DNA of 64,000 nucleotides from the NCBI RefSeq assembly GCF_027925305.1, contig NZ_BSDR01000001.1, forward strand, positions 2,383,001 to 2,447,000, read 5' to 3'. Below the pieces are notes generated by a model. It was not told the DNA's origin and made no database searches. It saw only the letters and a program-made list of their open reading frames with translations. This DNA comes from Desulforhabdus amnigena (GTDB taxonomy: Bacteria > Desulfobacterota > Syntrophobacteria > Syntrophobacterales > Syntrophobacteraceae). Below, in pieces: positions 25,942 through 35,879 of the stretch (within the stretch, counting starts at the first letter, position 1; the number at the start of each line of letters is the position of its first letter). Made by a program: the position numbers and the translations under genes.

Positions 25942-27273
25942 GTGAGAGGGAAAACGACGAAGATGTGGCAATTTGCAAGCTTTGCCCTGTGCCTGGCGGG
26001 CCTGTTCATTTGCGGCCAGGCGCTCGGCCGGAACACCCATGAACCTGAAAAGAAAGCGGCAGGCAATCAACATCGGACCTTGGAAGCGGGAGCAGTGGTG
26101 ACACTTGAGGAACTCCTTGGTGCGGCCGTCGAAGGGAACCCGGGACTCAAAGCCGCCATGCAATCGGCCCATGCCGCAAGGCAGATGGTCACGCCTGCCC
26201 GAACGCTCCCCGATCCGACCTTCACTTTTCAGAACATGGCCGGCCCGGATTTCCCGCAGTTGGACGCGGGCGATGCGACCTCCGGGCGCACTTATACCCT
26301 CGAGCAGGAGCTGCCGTTTCCAGGAAAACTCGATCTCAAGGGTAAAATCGCCTCCTCCGAAGCCGATGTTCAGGAACTCGGTCACGCGCAGTTTCTCCTG
26401 CAGCTCAAGTCCAACATCAAACAGGCTTACTACGATCTTTTCTTCACCTACAAATCCATGGAAACGGTGCGCACGGACAAGGAACTCCTCCTCACCTTTA
26501 CCCAAATCGCAGAGACCCGTTATCAGACAGGCCAGGGTATTCAACAGGATGTCGTGAAAGCGCAGGTCGAGATCTCGAAGCTCATCGATCGGCTTGTCAA
26601 CCTCGACAGGCAGCGGCACACTATTGAAGCGGACATGAACAAGCTCCTCTATCGCTCTGTGGAAACCCCCATCGGCAAGCCTGCCGAATTCGAAAAGGCG
26701 GAGCTCATTTACTCTCTCGATGAGCTCCTGGAGATGGCCAGGTCCTCGTCGCCCACTATTCAGACACGCAGGCGGGAGATAGAGGGGAGGCAGTACGGCG
26801 TTGAGCTCGCCCAAAAGGAATATTACCCGGATTTCGCTCTGGGAGCGAGCTATGTCGAGCGGCGTGACCAGTCCGATATGTACGGGATCATGATCAAAGC
26901 CAAGCTTCCTGTCTACTTTTGGAGGAGACAGCGCCCTGAGCTCGAAGCGGCCAGGGCGAACTTGATGAGCGCCCAGATGATGCGCAATGAAACCGTCTCC
27001 GACATCAGCTCGAAGATAAGGGAAGCCTACGTGACGGCAACGACGGCGGATCAGTTGATAAAACTTTATTATTCGGCCATCGTGCCTCAGTCCAGGATGT
27101 CGCTCGAATCGGCCATGGCGGGCTACCAGGCCGGGAAAGTCGATTTTTTGACTCTTATCGACAACCTGGTTACCCTGCTCGATTATGAGTTAAAATATTA
27201 TGAATCTCTCAACGAATACCAGAAAGCCCTCGCTCGCCTGGAGCCCCTCGTGGGCATGGAGCTGACCCGCTAA
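25942..27273 (+). CDS. cusC: TolC/CusC-family outer-membrane efflux protein
   Basis: 443 aa from GTG 25942, chosen because GGAGGAGG lies just upstream; the frame is open to 25879. It has an N-terminal export signal (FASFALCLAGLFICGQALG), followed by two repeats of the outer-membrane efflux fold: about 55-245 (LLGAAVEGNPGLKAAM; LEQELPFPGKLDLKG) and about 255-440. It forms the outer-membrane channel of a tripartite heavy-metal efflux pump. The adaptor and RND pump genes follow within 17 bases, so this is one operon. The cusC symbol rests on the partners, since CzcC-type proteins are alike. Confidence 0.85.
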   Translation: MRGKTTKMWQFASFALCLAGLFICGQALGRNTHEPEKKAAGNQHRTLEAGAVVTLEELLGAAVEGNPGLKAAMQSAHAARQMVTPARTLPDPTFTFQNMAGPDFPQLDAGDATSGRTYTLEQELPFPGKLDLKGKIASSEADVQELGHAQFLLQLKSNIKQAYYDLFFTYKSMETVRTDKELLLTFTQIAETRYQTGQGIQQDVVKAQVEISKLIDRLVNLDRQRHTIEADMNKLLYRSVETPIGKPAEFEKAELIYSLDELLEMARSSSPTIQTRRREIEGRQYGVELAQKEYYPDFALGASYVERRDQSDMYGIMIKAKLPVYFWRRQRPELEAARANLMSAQMMRNETVSDISSKIREAYVTATTADQLIKLYYSAIVPQSRMSLESAMAGYQAGKVDFLTLIDNLVTLLDYELKYYESLNEYQKALARLEPLVGMELTR

Positions 27274-27289
27274 CCAGGAGACCCCAAGC

Positions 27290-28945
27290 ATGGAACCCAA
27301 GGACAATCCCACGGCAGGGGATAATCCGCAGCCCGCTGGCGGTACGGCTTCCGACGGACTGGAAGCACCATCTCCAAGGATTAAGAAACGGTGGTTCGGA
27401 CGACTCCTTTTTCTTGCCATCGTCTTTGCATGCGGTATCGCCATTGGCAAATGGGTCGATACCGAGGCTCTGCTCCAGGGCCGGTTGGCTTTGCGGCATA
27501 AAACTCCAAGAGAGATGAGCGGAAAAACCGTACCGGCTTTTCCGCAGGAAAAGCCCCCTTCGGGAGAGAGGAAACCTCTCTACTGGGTGGACCCCATGAA
27601 CCCGTCTCACAAATCGGACAAGCCCGGTAAAGCGCCGGATGGGATGGACCTCGTTCCCGTCTATGCCGAAGAGGGGGCTCCGTCTGAGAGCCTTCCCCCA
27701 GGGTCGGTACAAATCAAGCCCCGGCGTCAACAGCTGATTGGAGTACAATATGGAGAAGTTGCCGAAGGGCCGGTTACAAAAACCATCCGTGCCGTTGGAA
27801 TGCTGGCAAGTGATGAAACGAAAATCGCCCACATCCACACCAAATTCGAGGGATGGATCGATGAAACCTATATCGACTTCGTGGGAATGCTCGTGGAGAA
27901 GGGGCAACCCCTCCTGAGCATTTACAGCCCGGATCTCTATTCCACGCAGCAGGAGCTGCTGCTTGCGAAAAAATCAAAAGAGACTCTTGCCGACAACGAA
28001 TTCAAAGAGATCGCCTCCGGGGCCGTATCGCTTTACCAGGCTACCCGGGCGCGCCTGAAGCTCTGGGACATTCCAGATCGGGAAATCGACGCCATCGAAA
28101 AGCGCGGCTCGCCCATGCGGTCCCTCAAGCTCTATTCACCCATCAAGGGCTTCGTGCAGGTGAGGAACGCTTTCCCGGGACTTCGCGTTACACCGGATAC
28201 TGAGCTCTACACTGTTGTGGACCTCTCCAATATCTGGGTCTTTGCCGAAATCTACGAGTACGAGCTCCCCATGGTCCAGGTCGGACAGCAGGCGAAGATG
28301 AGCCTGAGCTATCATCCTGGAGAAACCTTTACTGGAAAGATCACCTACATCTATCCCAGGCTCAACGCAGAGACGCGCACCCTCAAGGTTCGCCTGGAAT
28401 TTCCCAACAAGAACTATCGCCTGAAGCCCGACATGTACGCCAGCGTGGTGGTCGAAAAAGACCTTGGAGTCCGCATCTCGGTCCCGGCCAGTGCGGTCCT
28501 GGATTCGGGGACCGAGCAGATTGTTTTTGTCGCTCTCGACAACGGCTACTTCGAGCCCCGCACCGTCGAGACAGGCCCACGGGTTGAGGGGCGATACATC
28601 ATTCAGAAGGGATTGAAGCCCGGCGAAAAGATCGTCACTTCAGGCACTTTCCTGGTCGATTCCGAAAGCAAGCTCAAGTCGGCAGTGGGCGCCATGGGGG
28701 AGCACGTTCACGGGGGCGTCGCTCCGGGGGCTGAGGAGGAGAAGAAGCCGTCGGCCCCATCCCTGTCCAAAGAGGCCCCAACGACCCCGGTCGACCACCT
28801 ACGACACCCGCGTCCACCTGAGCCAATGAGCCAACCCGACCATTCACAACATCAGGCTCCTTCTCCACCGGTTGCACAGCCCGACCATTCGGGACACCCG
28901 ATGCCCTCCATGAACGGAGAAGCCCATGATCAACAAAATCATTGA
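27290..28945 (+). CDS. cusB: CusB-type RND periplasmic adaptor with His-rich tail
   Basis: 551 aa. Order: cytoplasmic tail, one membrane anchor (about 34-55, RWFGRLLFLAIVFACGIAIG), a degenerate heavy-metal-binding domain (about 96-125), then the CusB adaptor fold (PGSVQIKPRRQQLIGVQYGE; LYTVVDLSNIWVFAEIYEYE; VSVPASAVLDSG-like barrel end). In the metal-binding domain the usual YxCPMHP...CPxCGM cysteines are absent (YWVDPMNPSHKSDKPGKAPD). The last 85 residues (about 467-551) are a Pro/His/Gln-rich tail with DHSQHQ and DHSGHPMP. It overlaps cusA by 20 bases. Expected to link pump and outer-membrane channel and to pass Cu+/Ag+. Confidence 0.9.
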   Translation: MEPKDNPTAGDNPQPAGGTASDGLEAPSPRIKKRWFGRLLFLAIVFACGIAIGKWVDTEALLQGRLALRHKTPREMSGKTVPAFPQEKPPSGERKPLYWVDPMNPSHKSDKPGKAPDGMDLVPVYAEEGAPSESLPPGSVQIKPRRQQLIGVQYGEVAEGPVTKTIRAVGMLASDETKIAHIHTKFEGWIDETYIDFVGMLVEKGQPLLSIYSPDLYSTQQELLLAKKSKETLADNEFKEIASGAVSLYQATRARLKLWDIPDREIDAIEKRGSPMRSLKLYSPIKGFVQVRNAFPGLRVTPDTELYTVVDLSNIWVFAEIYEYELPMVQVGQQAKMSLSYHPGETFTGKITYIYPRLNAETRTLKVRLEFPNKNYRLKPDMYASVVVEKDLGVRISVPASAVLDSGTEQIVFVALDNGYFEPRTVETGPRVEGRYIIQKGLKPGEKIVTSGTFLVDSESKLKSAVGAMGEHVHGGVAPGAEEEKKPSAPSLSKEAPTTPVDHLRHPRPPEPMSQPDHSQHQAPSPPVAQPDHSGHPMPSMNGEAHDQQNH

Positions 28946-31900
28946 ATGGTGTGCAACGCACAGGTTCTTCGTCTTCCTCTTCACAGTGGTTGCGATCTTC
29001 TCCGGCCTCTACTGCATGAGGCACATCACCCTGGATGCCATCCCCGACCTTTCGGACACCCAGGTAATCATCTTTTCCCGATGGGACCGAAGCCCCGACA
29101 TCATGGAAGATCAGGTGACCTATCCCATCATTACCTCCATGCTCGGTGTTCCGAGAGTCAAAGACATCCGGGGCTTTTCCGATTTTGGCTACTCCTATGT
29201 CTACATCATCTTCGAGGAGGGGACCGACATCTACTGGGCGAGGTCTCGAACCCTGGAATACCTGAGCAACATTCTTCCAAGACTTCCCCAGGGCGTAGAA
29301 GTCGAGCTCGCAAGAGATGAAACGGCCATAGGCTGGGTCTTCGAGTATGCGCTGGTCGATACCACGGGGAAGCACAATCTCGCCGAACTTCGAAGTCTCC
29401 AGGACTGGTTCCTGCGATTCGAGCTCCAGTCGGTTCCCGGAGTGGCTGAAGTCGCCCCCATCGGGGGCTTTGTTCGTCAGTACCAGGTAAACGTCGATCC
29501 CAACGCCCTGCTGGGCTACGACATCCCCATCGACAAGGTGGTCGAGGCCATAAAGGATGGAAACAACGATGTGGGCGGAAAGCTCGTCGAGTTCTCAGGA
29601 CGGGAGTACATGGTGCGGGGCCGGGGCTACATCAAATCCGTCGAGGATGTAGAAAACATCGTCGTCGGAGTGAACCAGCAGACGGGGGTTCCGATCCTGG
29701 TCAAGCATATCGGCACCGTGGTGCTCGGCCCCGACATGAGGCGGGGAGTTGCCGACCTCGACGGCGAGGGGGATGTCGTCGGCGGAATCGTCATCATGCG
29801 CTACGGGGAGAACGCTCTTCGGGTGATCGAACGGGTGAGGGAAAGGCTTGCCGAACTCGAACCGAATCTTCCTGAAGGGGTCAAGATCGTCCACACCTAC
29901 GACCGTGCCGACCTCATCGAGCGCTCCATCGAGACCCTCAAGGGAACGCTCCTGGAAGAGCTCACGATTGTAAGCGTCCTCATTCTGATATTCCTGTGGC
30001 ACGTGCCGAGCGCCGTCATTCCCATCCTCTCTATTCCCATAGCGGTGATCCTCTCCTTCATCCCCATGTATTGGATGGGGCTCACGGCCAACATCATGAG
30101 CCTCGGCGGCATTGCCATCGCCATAGGCGCCATGGTGGACGCTTCCATCGTTATGGTCGAGCAGCTCCACAAGAAGATGGAACATTGGGAAGCGGCCGGA
30201 AGAAGGGAAAACTTCAGGGAGGTGATTCTCGGGGCTTTGAAGGAAGTGGGCGGACCGAGCTTCTTCGCCCTGCTGGTGATCGCAGTTTCCTTCATGCCCA
30301 TATTTACACTGGAGGCTCAGGAGGGAAGGCTCTTCAAGCCCCTGGCCTTCACGAAGAATTTCGCCATGGGGATTGCCGCGTTCCTCTCCATCACACTACT
30401 TCCAGCCATTGTCCTGCTTCTCATCAGGACAAAACGGTTTCAATTCCGCCCCCGTCTTCTGTCGAAGATGGTGAACGGGATACTCGTCGGGACGATCCAC
30501 AAGGAGGAGAACCATCCCATAAGCCGGCCGCTCATGAGGCTCTATCACCCCTTTGTCGAATTCGTTCTCCGGCATCCCTGGCCGACCATCATGGCCGCCG
30601 TGCTTACGGTGATTCTCACCATTCCGGCATTCATGCGGCTGGGATCGGAATTCATGCCGCCCCTCGATGAAGGGGTGCTCCTCTATATGCCCACAACCCT
30701 TCCGGGCATATCGGTCACCGAGGCGCAGGCATTGCTTCAAACGCAGGACAAGGTCTTGAAAAGCTTTCCCGAGGTGGAAAGTGTCTTTGGAAAAGCGGGA
30801 CGAGCTGAGACCGCAACTGATCCGGCACCTTTTTCCATGATGGAGACGGTAGTGGTTTTGAAGCCCCCAGCCCGGTGGCCCAGAGTCAAGCGATGGTACA
30901 CGGACCGGCTGCCCGAGTGGACGCACGGGATGCTGCGCCGCGCCTGGCCCGATCACAAAACCACCCAGGAGCTCATCTACGGCCCCGGAGGGTTGAACGA
31001 GGCCATGAATTTCCCCGGACTCGTCAACGCATGGACGATGCCCATCCGTGCCCGCATAGACATGCTCTCAACGGGAGTGAGAACTCCCGTCGGCATCAAG
31101 ATTCTCGGGCCGAACCTCGAAAAAATCCAGGAGATCGGCCGGCACATGGAGGCAGCTCTGAGGACGGTCCCCGGCACGACGAGCGTTTTTGCCGAAAGAA
31201 CAGCCGGAGGGTATTTTCTCGATTTCGATCTCAAGAGGTCCGAGCTTGCCCGCTACGGTCTCACCATAGGCCAGGTCCAGATGGTCATCATGTCCGCCAT
31301 CGGAGGAGAGAACATCACCACCACCGTCGAGGGCCGGGAGCGCTATCCGGTGAACGTGCGGTACCTTCGGGATTACCGGAGTACGGTCGAACAGCTCAAG
31401 CGCGTCCTGGTGCCGACTCCCGGTGGAGCCGAAATCCCCATGGAACAGCTTGCCGACATCAAGCTCCTCTACGGCCCCGGTATGATCCGGGATGAGAACG
31501 CGCGCCTCAGCGGCTATGTCTACGTGGATGTTGCCGAAAGGGATGTGGGAAGTTACGTGGTCGATGCAAAAAAGGCGGTGGCCGAGCAAGTGCAGCTTCC
31601 GCCCGGATACCGGTTGGTCTGGAGCGGTCAGTACGAATTCATGCAGCGCGTTCGCGAACGCCTTTCGGTTGTGGTCCCCATCACCCTCTTTATCATCTTT
31701 CTCCTCCTTTACTTCAACACAGGCTCCGTGGCTAAGACCCTGATCATCTTCCTGGCCGTACCCTTCTCCGCCGTGGGAGCGATACTTTTCCTGCATCTGC
31801 TCGACTACAACATGAGTATCGCCGTCTGGGTGGGACTCATCGCTCTTCTCGGAGTCGATGCAGAAACCGGGGTTTTCATGCTCCTTTACCTGGACCTGGC

Positions 31901-32192
31901 TTACTACGACAGGGTGAAGCAGGGTCTCATGAAAACGAAGGACGAACTGCGAGAGGCCATCGTGGAGGGAGCCGTAAAGCGGCTTCGGCCGAAGTTTATG
32001 ACCGTTGCCGTGATGTTCATGAGCCTCGTTCCCATCATGTGGTCCACAGGGTCCGGAGCCGATGTCATGAAGCGCATCGCCGCCCCCATGATCGGCGGCA
32101 TCTTCACCTCCTTCATCATGGAGCTCCTGGTTTATCCAGCCATCTACGAGCTGTGGCGATGGCATTTCTATGTCAAAAAGGAGGCGGCGTGA
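28926..32192 (+). CDS. cusA: CusA/CzcA-family heavy-metal RND efflux pump
   Basis: 1088 aa, the usual HME-RND length. It starts MINKIIEWCATHRFFVFLFT, with the first transmembrane helix and then the periplasmic porter domain. AWTMPIRARIDMLSTGVRTP and LGVDAETGVFMLLYLDLAY are characteristic of the Cu(I)/Ag(I) CusA branch rather than CzcA, though the metal is inferred. The proton-driven trimer in the inner membrane exports metal through CusB and CusC. Its start lies inside the cusB 3' end, indicating coupled translation. No cusF or cusRS-type regulator is seen nearby. Confidence 0.93.
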   Translation: MINKIIEWCATHRFFVFLFTVVAIFSGLYCMRHITLDAIPDLSDTQVIIFSRWDRSPDIMEDQVTYPIITSMLGVPRVKDIRGFSDFGYSYVYIIFEEGTDIYWARSRTLEYLSNILPRLPQGVEVELARDETAIGWVFEYALVDTTGKHNLAELRSLQDWFLRFELQSVPGVAEVAPIGGFVRQYQVNVDPNALLGYDIPIDKVVEAIKDGNNDVGGKLVEFSGREYMVRGRGYIKSVEDVENIVVGVNQQTGVPILVKHIGTVVLGPDMRRGVADLDGEGDVVGGIVIMRYGENALRVIERVRERLAELEPNLPEGVKIVHTYDRADLIERSIETLKGTLLEELTIVSVLILIFLWHVPSAVIPILSIPIAVILSFIPMYWMGLTANIMSLGGIAIAIGAMVDASIVMVEQLHKKMEHWEAAGRRENFREVILGALKEVGGPSFFALLVIAVSFMPIFTLEAQEGRLFKPLAFTKNFAMGIAAFLSITLLPAIVLLLIRTKRFQFRPRLLSKMVNGILVGTIHKEENHPISRPLMRLYHPFVEFVLRHPWPTIMAAVLTVILTIPAFMRLGSEFMPPLDEGVLLYMPTTLPGISVTEAQALLQTQDKVLKSFPEVESVFGKAGRAETATDPAPFSMMETVVVLKPPARWPRVKRWYTDRLPEWTHGMLRRAWPDHKTTQELIYGPGGLNEAMNFPGLVNAWTMPIRARIDMLSTGVRTPVGIKILGPNLEKIQEIGRHMEAALRTVPGTTSVFAERTAGGYFLDFDLKRSELARYGLTIGQVQMVIMSAIGGENITTTVEGRERYPVNVRYLRDYRSTVEQLKRVLVPTPGGAEIPMEQLADIKLLYGPGMIRDENARLSGYVYVDVAERDVGSYVVDAKKAVAEQVQLPPGYRLVWSGQYEFMQRVRERLSVVVPITLFIIFLLLYFNTGSVAKTLIIFLAVPFSAVGAILFLHLLDYNMSIAVWVGLIALLGVDAETGVFMLLYLDLAYYDRVKQGLMKTKDELREAIVEGAVKRLRPKFMTVAVMFMSLVPIMWSTGSGADVMKRIAAPMIGGIFTSFIMELLVYPAIYELWRWHFYVKKEAA

Positions 32193-32606
32193 GGCGCTCA
32201 TAGCGCTCACTCGAAGAGAACCGGATGATCCACCCTCTTCCTTCCGGATGGGAAGCATAATAGGAAGCCCAAGCCCCCTTCCCTCTTTTTTTTCATTTTG
32301 TCAGTCAATCAGGAGGGAGAAGTTTGAATTGCCTTGAAAATGGTCACTACTCGGCATATATTTACGTAAAGTTTTATGAGCGCTTCTCCTTTCTTTCCGT
32401 TTTATGGATAAATCATCTTCAAAGGAGCATGTCTTTTTCTACCACCCTCTCTGGATTGCCACAACAGGGCCTCTACTACCTGGGAAACGGCAAAAGTTTT
32501 GCTTTCAAGTCAGCGATCTAAAAGCCCGCAAGAAGAAAGTCCTCTCAGCGATCGGGATGCTTTGATCATTCTTATTACTTTTAAATTTGAAAGAGCGAGT
32601 TGAATC
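32193..32606. other. Intergenic region upstream of the PHA genes
   Basis: A C-rich stretch then TCTTTTTTTTC (about 32283-32293) may end the cus transcript. AAAGGAGC before an ATG at 32428 opens a 30-codon frame to 32521, which could be a short peptide but has no other support. The AT-rich stretch ATTCTTATTACTTTTAAATT just before phaE may hold its promoter. No repeat family member was seen here. Confidence 0.4.
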
Positions 32607-33521
32607 ATGAATCAGGATAGCCAAGAAAAGGGCAATATGGATTCTTTACTGGCTGCATGGATGAAATCGGCTACAGACTTCTGGATGTCCGGTGCAAAAA
32701 TGTGGTCTCCACCCTCGGAAGCGCCGAAGAACGGTTCCACGTCGGTCGGCGGTTTTAAGGACCGGACTCAGGAATCGTGGCAAAATGCATTCAAATTATG
32801 GCAGGGTTTGCTTTCGAGCATGAGCACCCCGGAATCCGTGGAAGCGTTCCTCAGCGGGGCGAGCACCTCCCCTGAAATTGCTATGAAAATAGCACGCACG
32901 GCAATGGAGGGGTATTCCGCTTTTTATCAACAATGGCTGAAAAAGATGGGAAATCTCTCGGAACCGGGACAGGCTTATCATTTCGAAAACCTCGACCAGA
33001 ACACCTTCAAAGCTTGGAGGGAACTCTATGAGAAAGAAATTCGGCCGTTTCTCAAGTCTCCGCAGTTGGGACTTACCCGTTCCTATCAGGAGAGAATGAA
33101 CGAGGCTCTCGATAGCTTCAATCTCTATCAGACAGCCGTCGCCGAGTTTTTCCAGATGCTTTCTCTTCCCGTCGAAAAATCGCTCCGCGTGATGGAAGAA
33201 AAGCTCGAAGAACTCTCCCGGGAGGGAAAACTCTCCGAAAACTTCAAAGACTACTATGACATGTGGGTCAAAGTGCTTGAGGGCCACTATATGACCCTCT
33301 TCAAGTCGCCGGAATACCTCCAGTCCCTCTCGAACACACTCAATGCAATAGCGAACTTCAAGACGGCGCGGCATAAAATGCTCGTCGATATCTTGCAGTT
33401 CCTCCCCATTCCAACAAACAAGGACATGGATGAACTCTACAAGGAAATCTACCTGCTGAAAAAGACCGTTAAAGAGATGAAGAAAAAAATGGCTGAGCAG
33501 GAAACTTCGGTCCCATTCTGA
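32607..33521 (+). CDS. phaE: Class III PHA synthase subunit PhaE
   Basis: 304 aa, helical and rich in Trp/Phe: MDSLLAAWMKSATDFWMSG at the start, YHMTLFKSPEYLQSLS-like segment YMTLFKSPEYLQSLSNTLNA near 230-250, and a C-terminal coiled coil (EIYLLKKTVKEMKKKMAEQE). These match PhaE, the non-catalytic subunit of the PhaEC synthase of class III. phaC begins 35 bases downstream. The complex polymerises (R)-3-hydroxyacyl-CoA at the granule surface. Confidence 0.85.
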   Translation: MNQDSQEKGNMDSLLAAWMKSATDFWMSGAKMWSPPSEAPKNGSTSVGGFKDRTQESWQNAFKLWQGLLSSMSTPESVEAFLSGASTSPEIAMKIARTAMEGYSAFYQQWLKKMGNLSEPGQAYHFENLDQNTFKAWRELYEKEIRPFLKSPQLGLTRSYQERMNEALDSFNLYQTAVAEFFQMLSLPVEKSLRVMEEKLEELSREGKLSENFKDYYDMWVKVLEGHYMTLFKSPEYLQSLSNTLNAIANFKTARHKMLVDILQFLPIPTNKDMDELYKEIYLLKKTVKEMKKKMAEQETSVPF

Positions 33522-33556
33522 AATGACGGTAGCAAGTCAATAAGGGAGAGCTTCCC

Positions 33557-34771
33557 ATGAGTCCAATCAAAATTCCAGTCGATCTCATTTTGAACAAGCT
33601 GGCGGAAGATGTCGAGAAATCACAGGATCGCATCCTAAAATCCAAGGACGTGCTGCTGGGTCCGCTCGATACAAGCATTGCCACAACCCCTTACGAGGTC
33701 CTCTACGAGGAGGACCGGGTCAAACTCAAGCATTATATTCCAACCCAAAAGACGCAACTCAAAACACCACTTCTCATGGTGTATGCCCTCATCAACCGGG
33801 AAACCATGCTTGATCTGCAACCGGGAAGAAGCGTGGTGCAAAACCTCCTCGACGAAGGGGTCGATCTCTACATGATCGACTGGGGTTATCCGGCCCGCAA
33901 AGATCGCTATCTCACCATAGACGACCACGTGAACGGCTACATGTCCAACGTTATCGACTTCATTCTTCACCGTCACAAGCTCCCCAGGATCAACCTCATG
34001 GGGATCTGTATGGGTGGGAGCTTTTCCATCATGTATTCGGCCCTACATCCCGAAAAGGTGCAAAACCTGATCACCACGGTGACCCCGAGCAACTTCGATA
34101 CGGACAAGGGCCTTCTCCATATCTGGATGAAGGGAATCGACGTGGACCGGATGGTGGATACTTATGGCAATATGCCCGGAGATTTGCTCAACATGGGTTT
34201 TTTGCTGCTCAATCCCGCCCGTCTCATGCTCGACAAGTATGTCGGTTTTCTGGAGAACATGGACGACAAGGTCTTCGTGGAAAACTTCATACGCATGGAA
34301 AAATGGATTTTTGACAGCCCGGACGTTCCTGGAGAGACCTTCCGGCAATTCATAAAGGACTGTTACCAGAAGAATTTGCTCATCCAAAGCAAGATGGAAC
34401 TGGGAGGACGGCGTGTCGACCTAAAGAACGTCACCATGCCTCTCCTGAACATTTATGGCCGTTACGACCACCTGGTTCCGCCCGAAGCGTGTGAACATCT
34501 CACCAGCAGGGTGGGAAGCAAGGACACCGAAGACATTTGTCTCAATACCGGCCACATAGGAATCTACGTGAGTTCAAAGTGCCAGAGGGAACTGACGCCG
34601 AAGATCGTTGGATGGCTGAAAGAAAGGGATGAAACCGGGGCGACCCAAGTCAGCAGAAAGGACGTGAGTAATATTTCGAGCGTTCGGAAAGATGCGGCCA
34701 AAACGAGAAAAACACAAGCTGCAGCTTCTTCGAAGACAAGAAAGCAGGACCCCAGGGAGAGCAAATCATGA
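33557..34771 (+). CDS. phaC: Class III PHA synthase catalytic subunit PhaC
   Basis: 404 aa, RBS GGGAG before ATG 33557. Alpha/beta-hydrolase synthase with the lipase-like box GICMGG (C151), D304 (GRYDHLVPP) and H333 (NTGHIG), the Cys-Asp-His triad of PHA synthases. MVYALINRETMLDLQPGRSV and DWGYP are family signatures. About 45 C-terminal residues beyond the usual end are Lys/Ser/Thr/Ala-rich (RKDAAKTRKTQAAASSKTRK), which is unusual and could bind granule or DNA. The stop overlaps the start of the GAF gene (ATGA at 34768). Confidence 0.93.
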   Translation: MSPIKIPVDLILNKLAEDVEKSQDRILKSKDVLLGPLDTSIATTPYEVLYEEDRVKLKHYIPTQKTQLKTPLLMVYALINRETMLDLQPGRSVVQNLLDEGVDLYMIDWGYPARKDRYLTIDDHVNGYMSNVIDFILHRHKLPRINLMGICMGGSFSIMYSALHPEKVQNLITTVTPSNFDTDKGLLHIWMKGIDVDRMVDTYGNMPGDLLNMGFLLLNPARLMLDKYVGFLENMDDKVFVENFIRMEKWIFDSPDVPGETFRQFIKDCYQKNLLIQSKMELGGRRVDLKNVTMPLLNIYGRYDHLVPPEACEHLTSRVGSKDTEDICLNTGHIGIYVSSKCQRELTPKIVGWLKERDETGATQVSRKDVSNISSVRKDAAKTRKTQAAASSKTRKQDPRESKS

Positions 34772-35817
34772 ACCGTGAAAATGATTACTTCAAGGCCATT
34801 TGCAAGGTGAGCAGAGCCTTTTGGACCACCTTGAATCATGACGAACTGCTGCACCTGATTGTGGACAGTGCTATTGACACCATGAAGGTGAAGGCCGCCC
34901 TTCTCTTTCTGCTCGACGAAGAAAAAGAGGAATTTCTTCCCGTGGCTCAGAGGGGGCTGTCGGAAAATTACCTTCGCTCGGGATTCACAGCACCTCGCAA
35001 GCTCGTCTTCTTCCTTGAAAAAGAAAACTATCTTTTTGTAGAGGATGCCACCAGCGACACCAGGTTGGACAACCTGGAGGTCAAAAAGCAGGAAGGAATC
35101 GCTTCCATACTGGTTGTCCCCATGCGAGTCAAGGGAGGCAAACTCATCGGGGGCCTCTGTCTTTATACCGGCAGCCCGCGTGTTTTTACTCAAGCCGAGA
35201 TCGACTTCCTGATGGCCATGGGGGAGCAGGCTAGCATGGCCATAGAACATGCGCGTCTCTTTGGCAAGATAAAGCAAAACACCGGCATCCTCCTGGACCT
35301 GGCCGTCAACATCCAGTCGAGCCTGGACCTCAAGAAGATCCTGCACATCCTGACCGCCGATGTTGCGGAATACTTCAAGGTAAAGGCCTCATCGATCCTC
35401 CTTGTGAATGAAAATAGAAATACTCTGGATTTCGTGGCGAGCTACGGGCTGAGTGAGGAGTATTTGAAAAGAGGCCCCTTGACCCTGGATAAGAGTGTCC
35501 AGGAAACCCTCGCCGGCGAACTGGTGGTGGTCCGTGATGCCTTAACCGATGAGAGGGTACAGCACAAGAAGGAAAAGGAAAAAGAAGGGATCGTCTCCAT
35601 TCTCTCCATCCCCATCAAGGCCGGAGAGAAGGTGATCGGGGTGATGAGGCTCTACAGCGGAACAAGGCGCGAGTTCACGGAAGAGGAGATCCTGTTTGGC
35701 ACCGTTCTGGCTCACCTGGGCGGCCTAGCCATCCAGAACGCTTCCCTTTACCTGATGCTCGAGAGTGACGTGAAGGACTTAAGAGAAAACATCTGGAGCC
35801 ACCGGGCCTGGTTTTAA
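34768..35817 (+). CDS. Two-GAF-domain protein coupled to phaC
   Basis: 349 aa, overlapping phaC by four bases. Two GAF domains in tandem: about 20-165 (LLHLIVDSAIDTMKVKAALL to QASMAIEHARLF) and about 190-335 (DLKKILHILTADVAEYFKVK to LAIQNASLY). There is no kinase, GGDEF or HTH output domain, so it is a stand-alone sensor or a scaffold. GAF domains bind small molecules or mediate dimerisation. Its translational coupling to phaC suggests that it modulates PHA synthesis or responds to its substrates (inference). Confidence 0.85.
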   Translation: MNRENDYFKAICKVSRAFWTTLNHDELLHLIVDSAIDTMKVKAALLFLLDEEKEEFLPVAQRGLSENYLRSGFTAPRKLVFFLEKENYLFVEDATSDTRLDNLEVKKQEGIASILVVPMRVKGGKLIGGLCLYTGSPRVFTQAEIDFLMAMGEQASMAIEHARLFGKIKQNTGILLDLAVNIQSSLDLKKILHILTADVAEYFKVKASSILLVNENRNTLDFVASYGLSEEYLKRGPLTLDKSVQETLAGELVVVRDALTDERVQHKKEKEKEGIVSILSIPIKAGEKVIGVMRLYSGTRREFTEEEILFGTVLAHLGGLAIQNASLYLMLESDVKDLRENIWSHRAWF

Positions 35818-35879
35818 ACACGAGATTTGTGCTGCAGCGAATCGAACCTTGAAAAATAAATGCAAGCGAGGAGTGGTTC

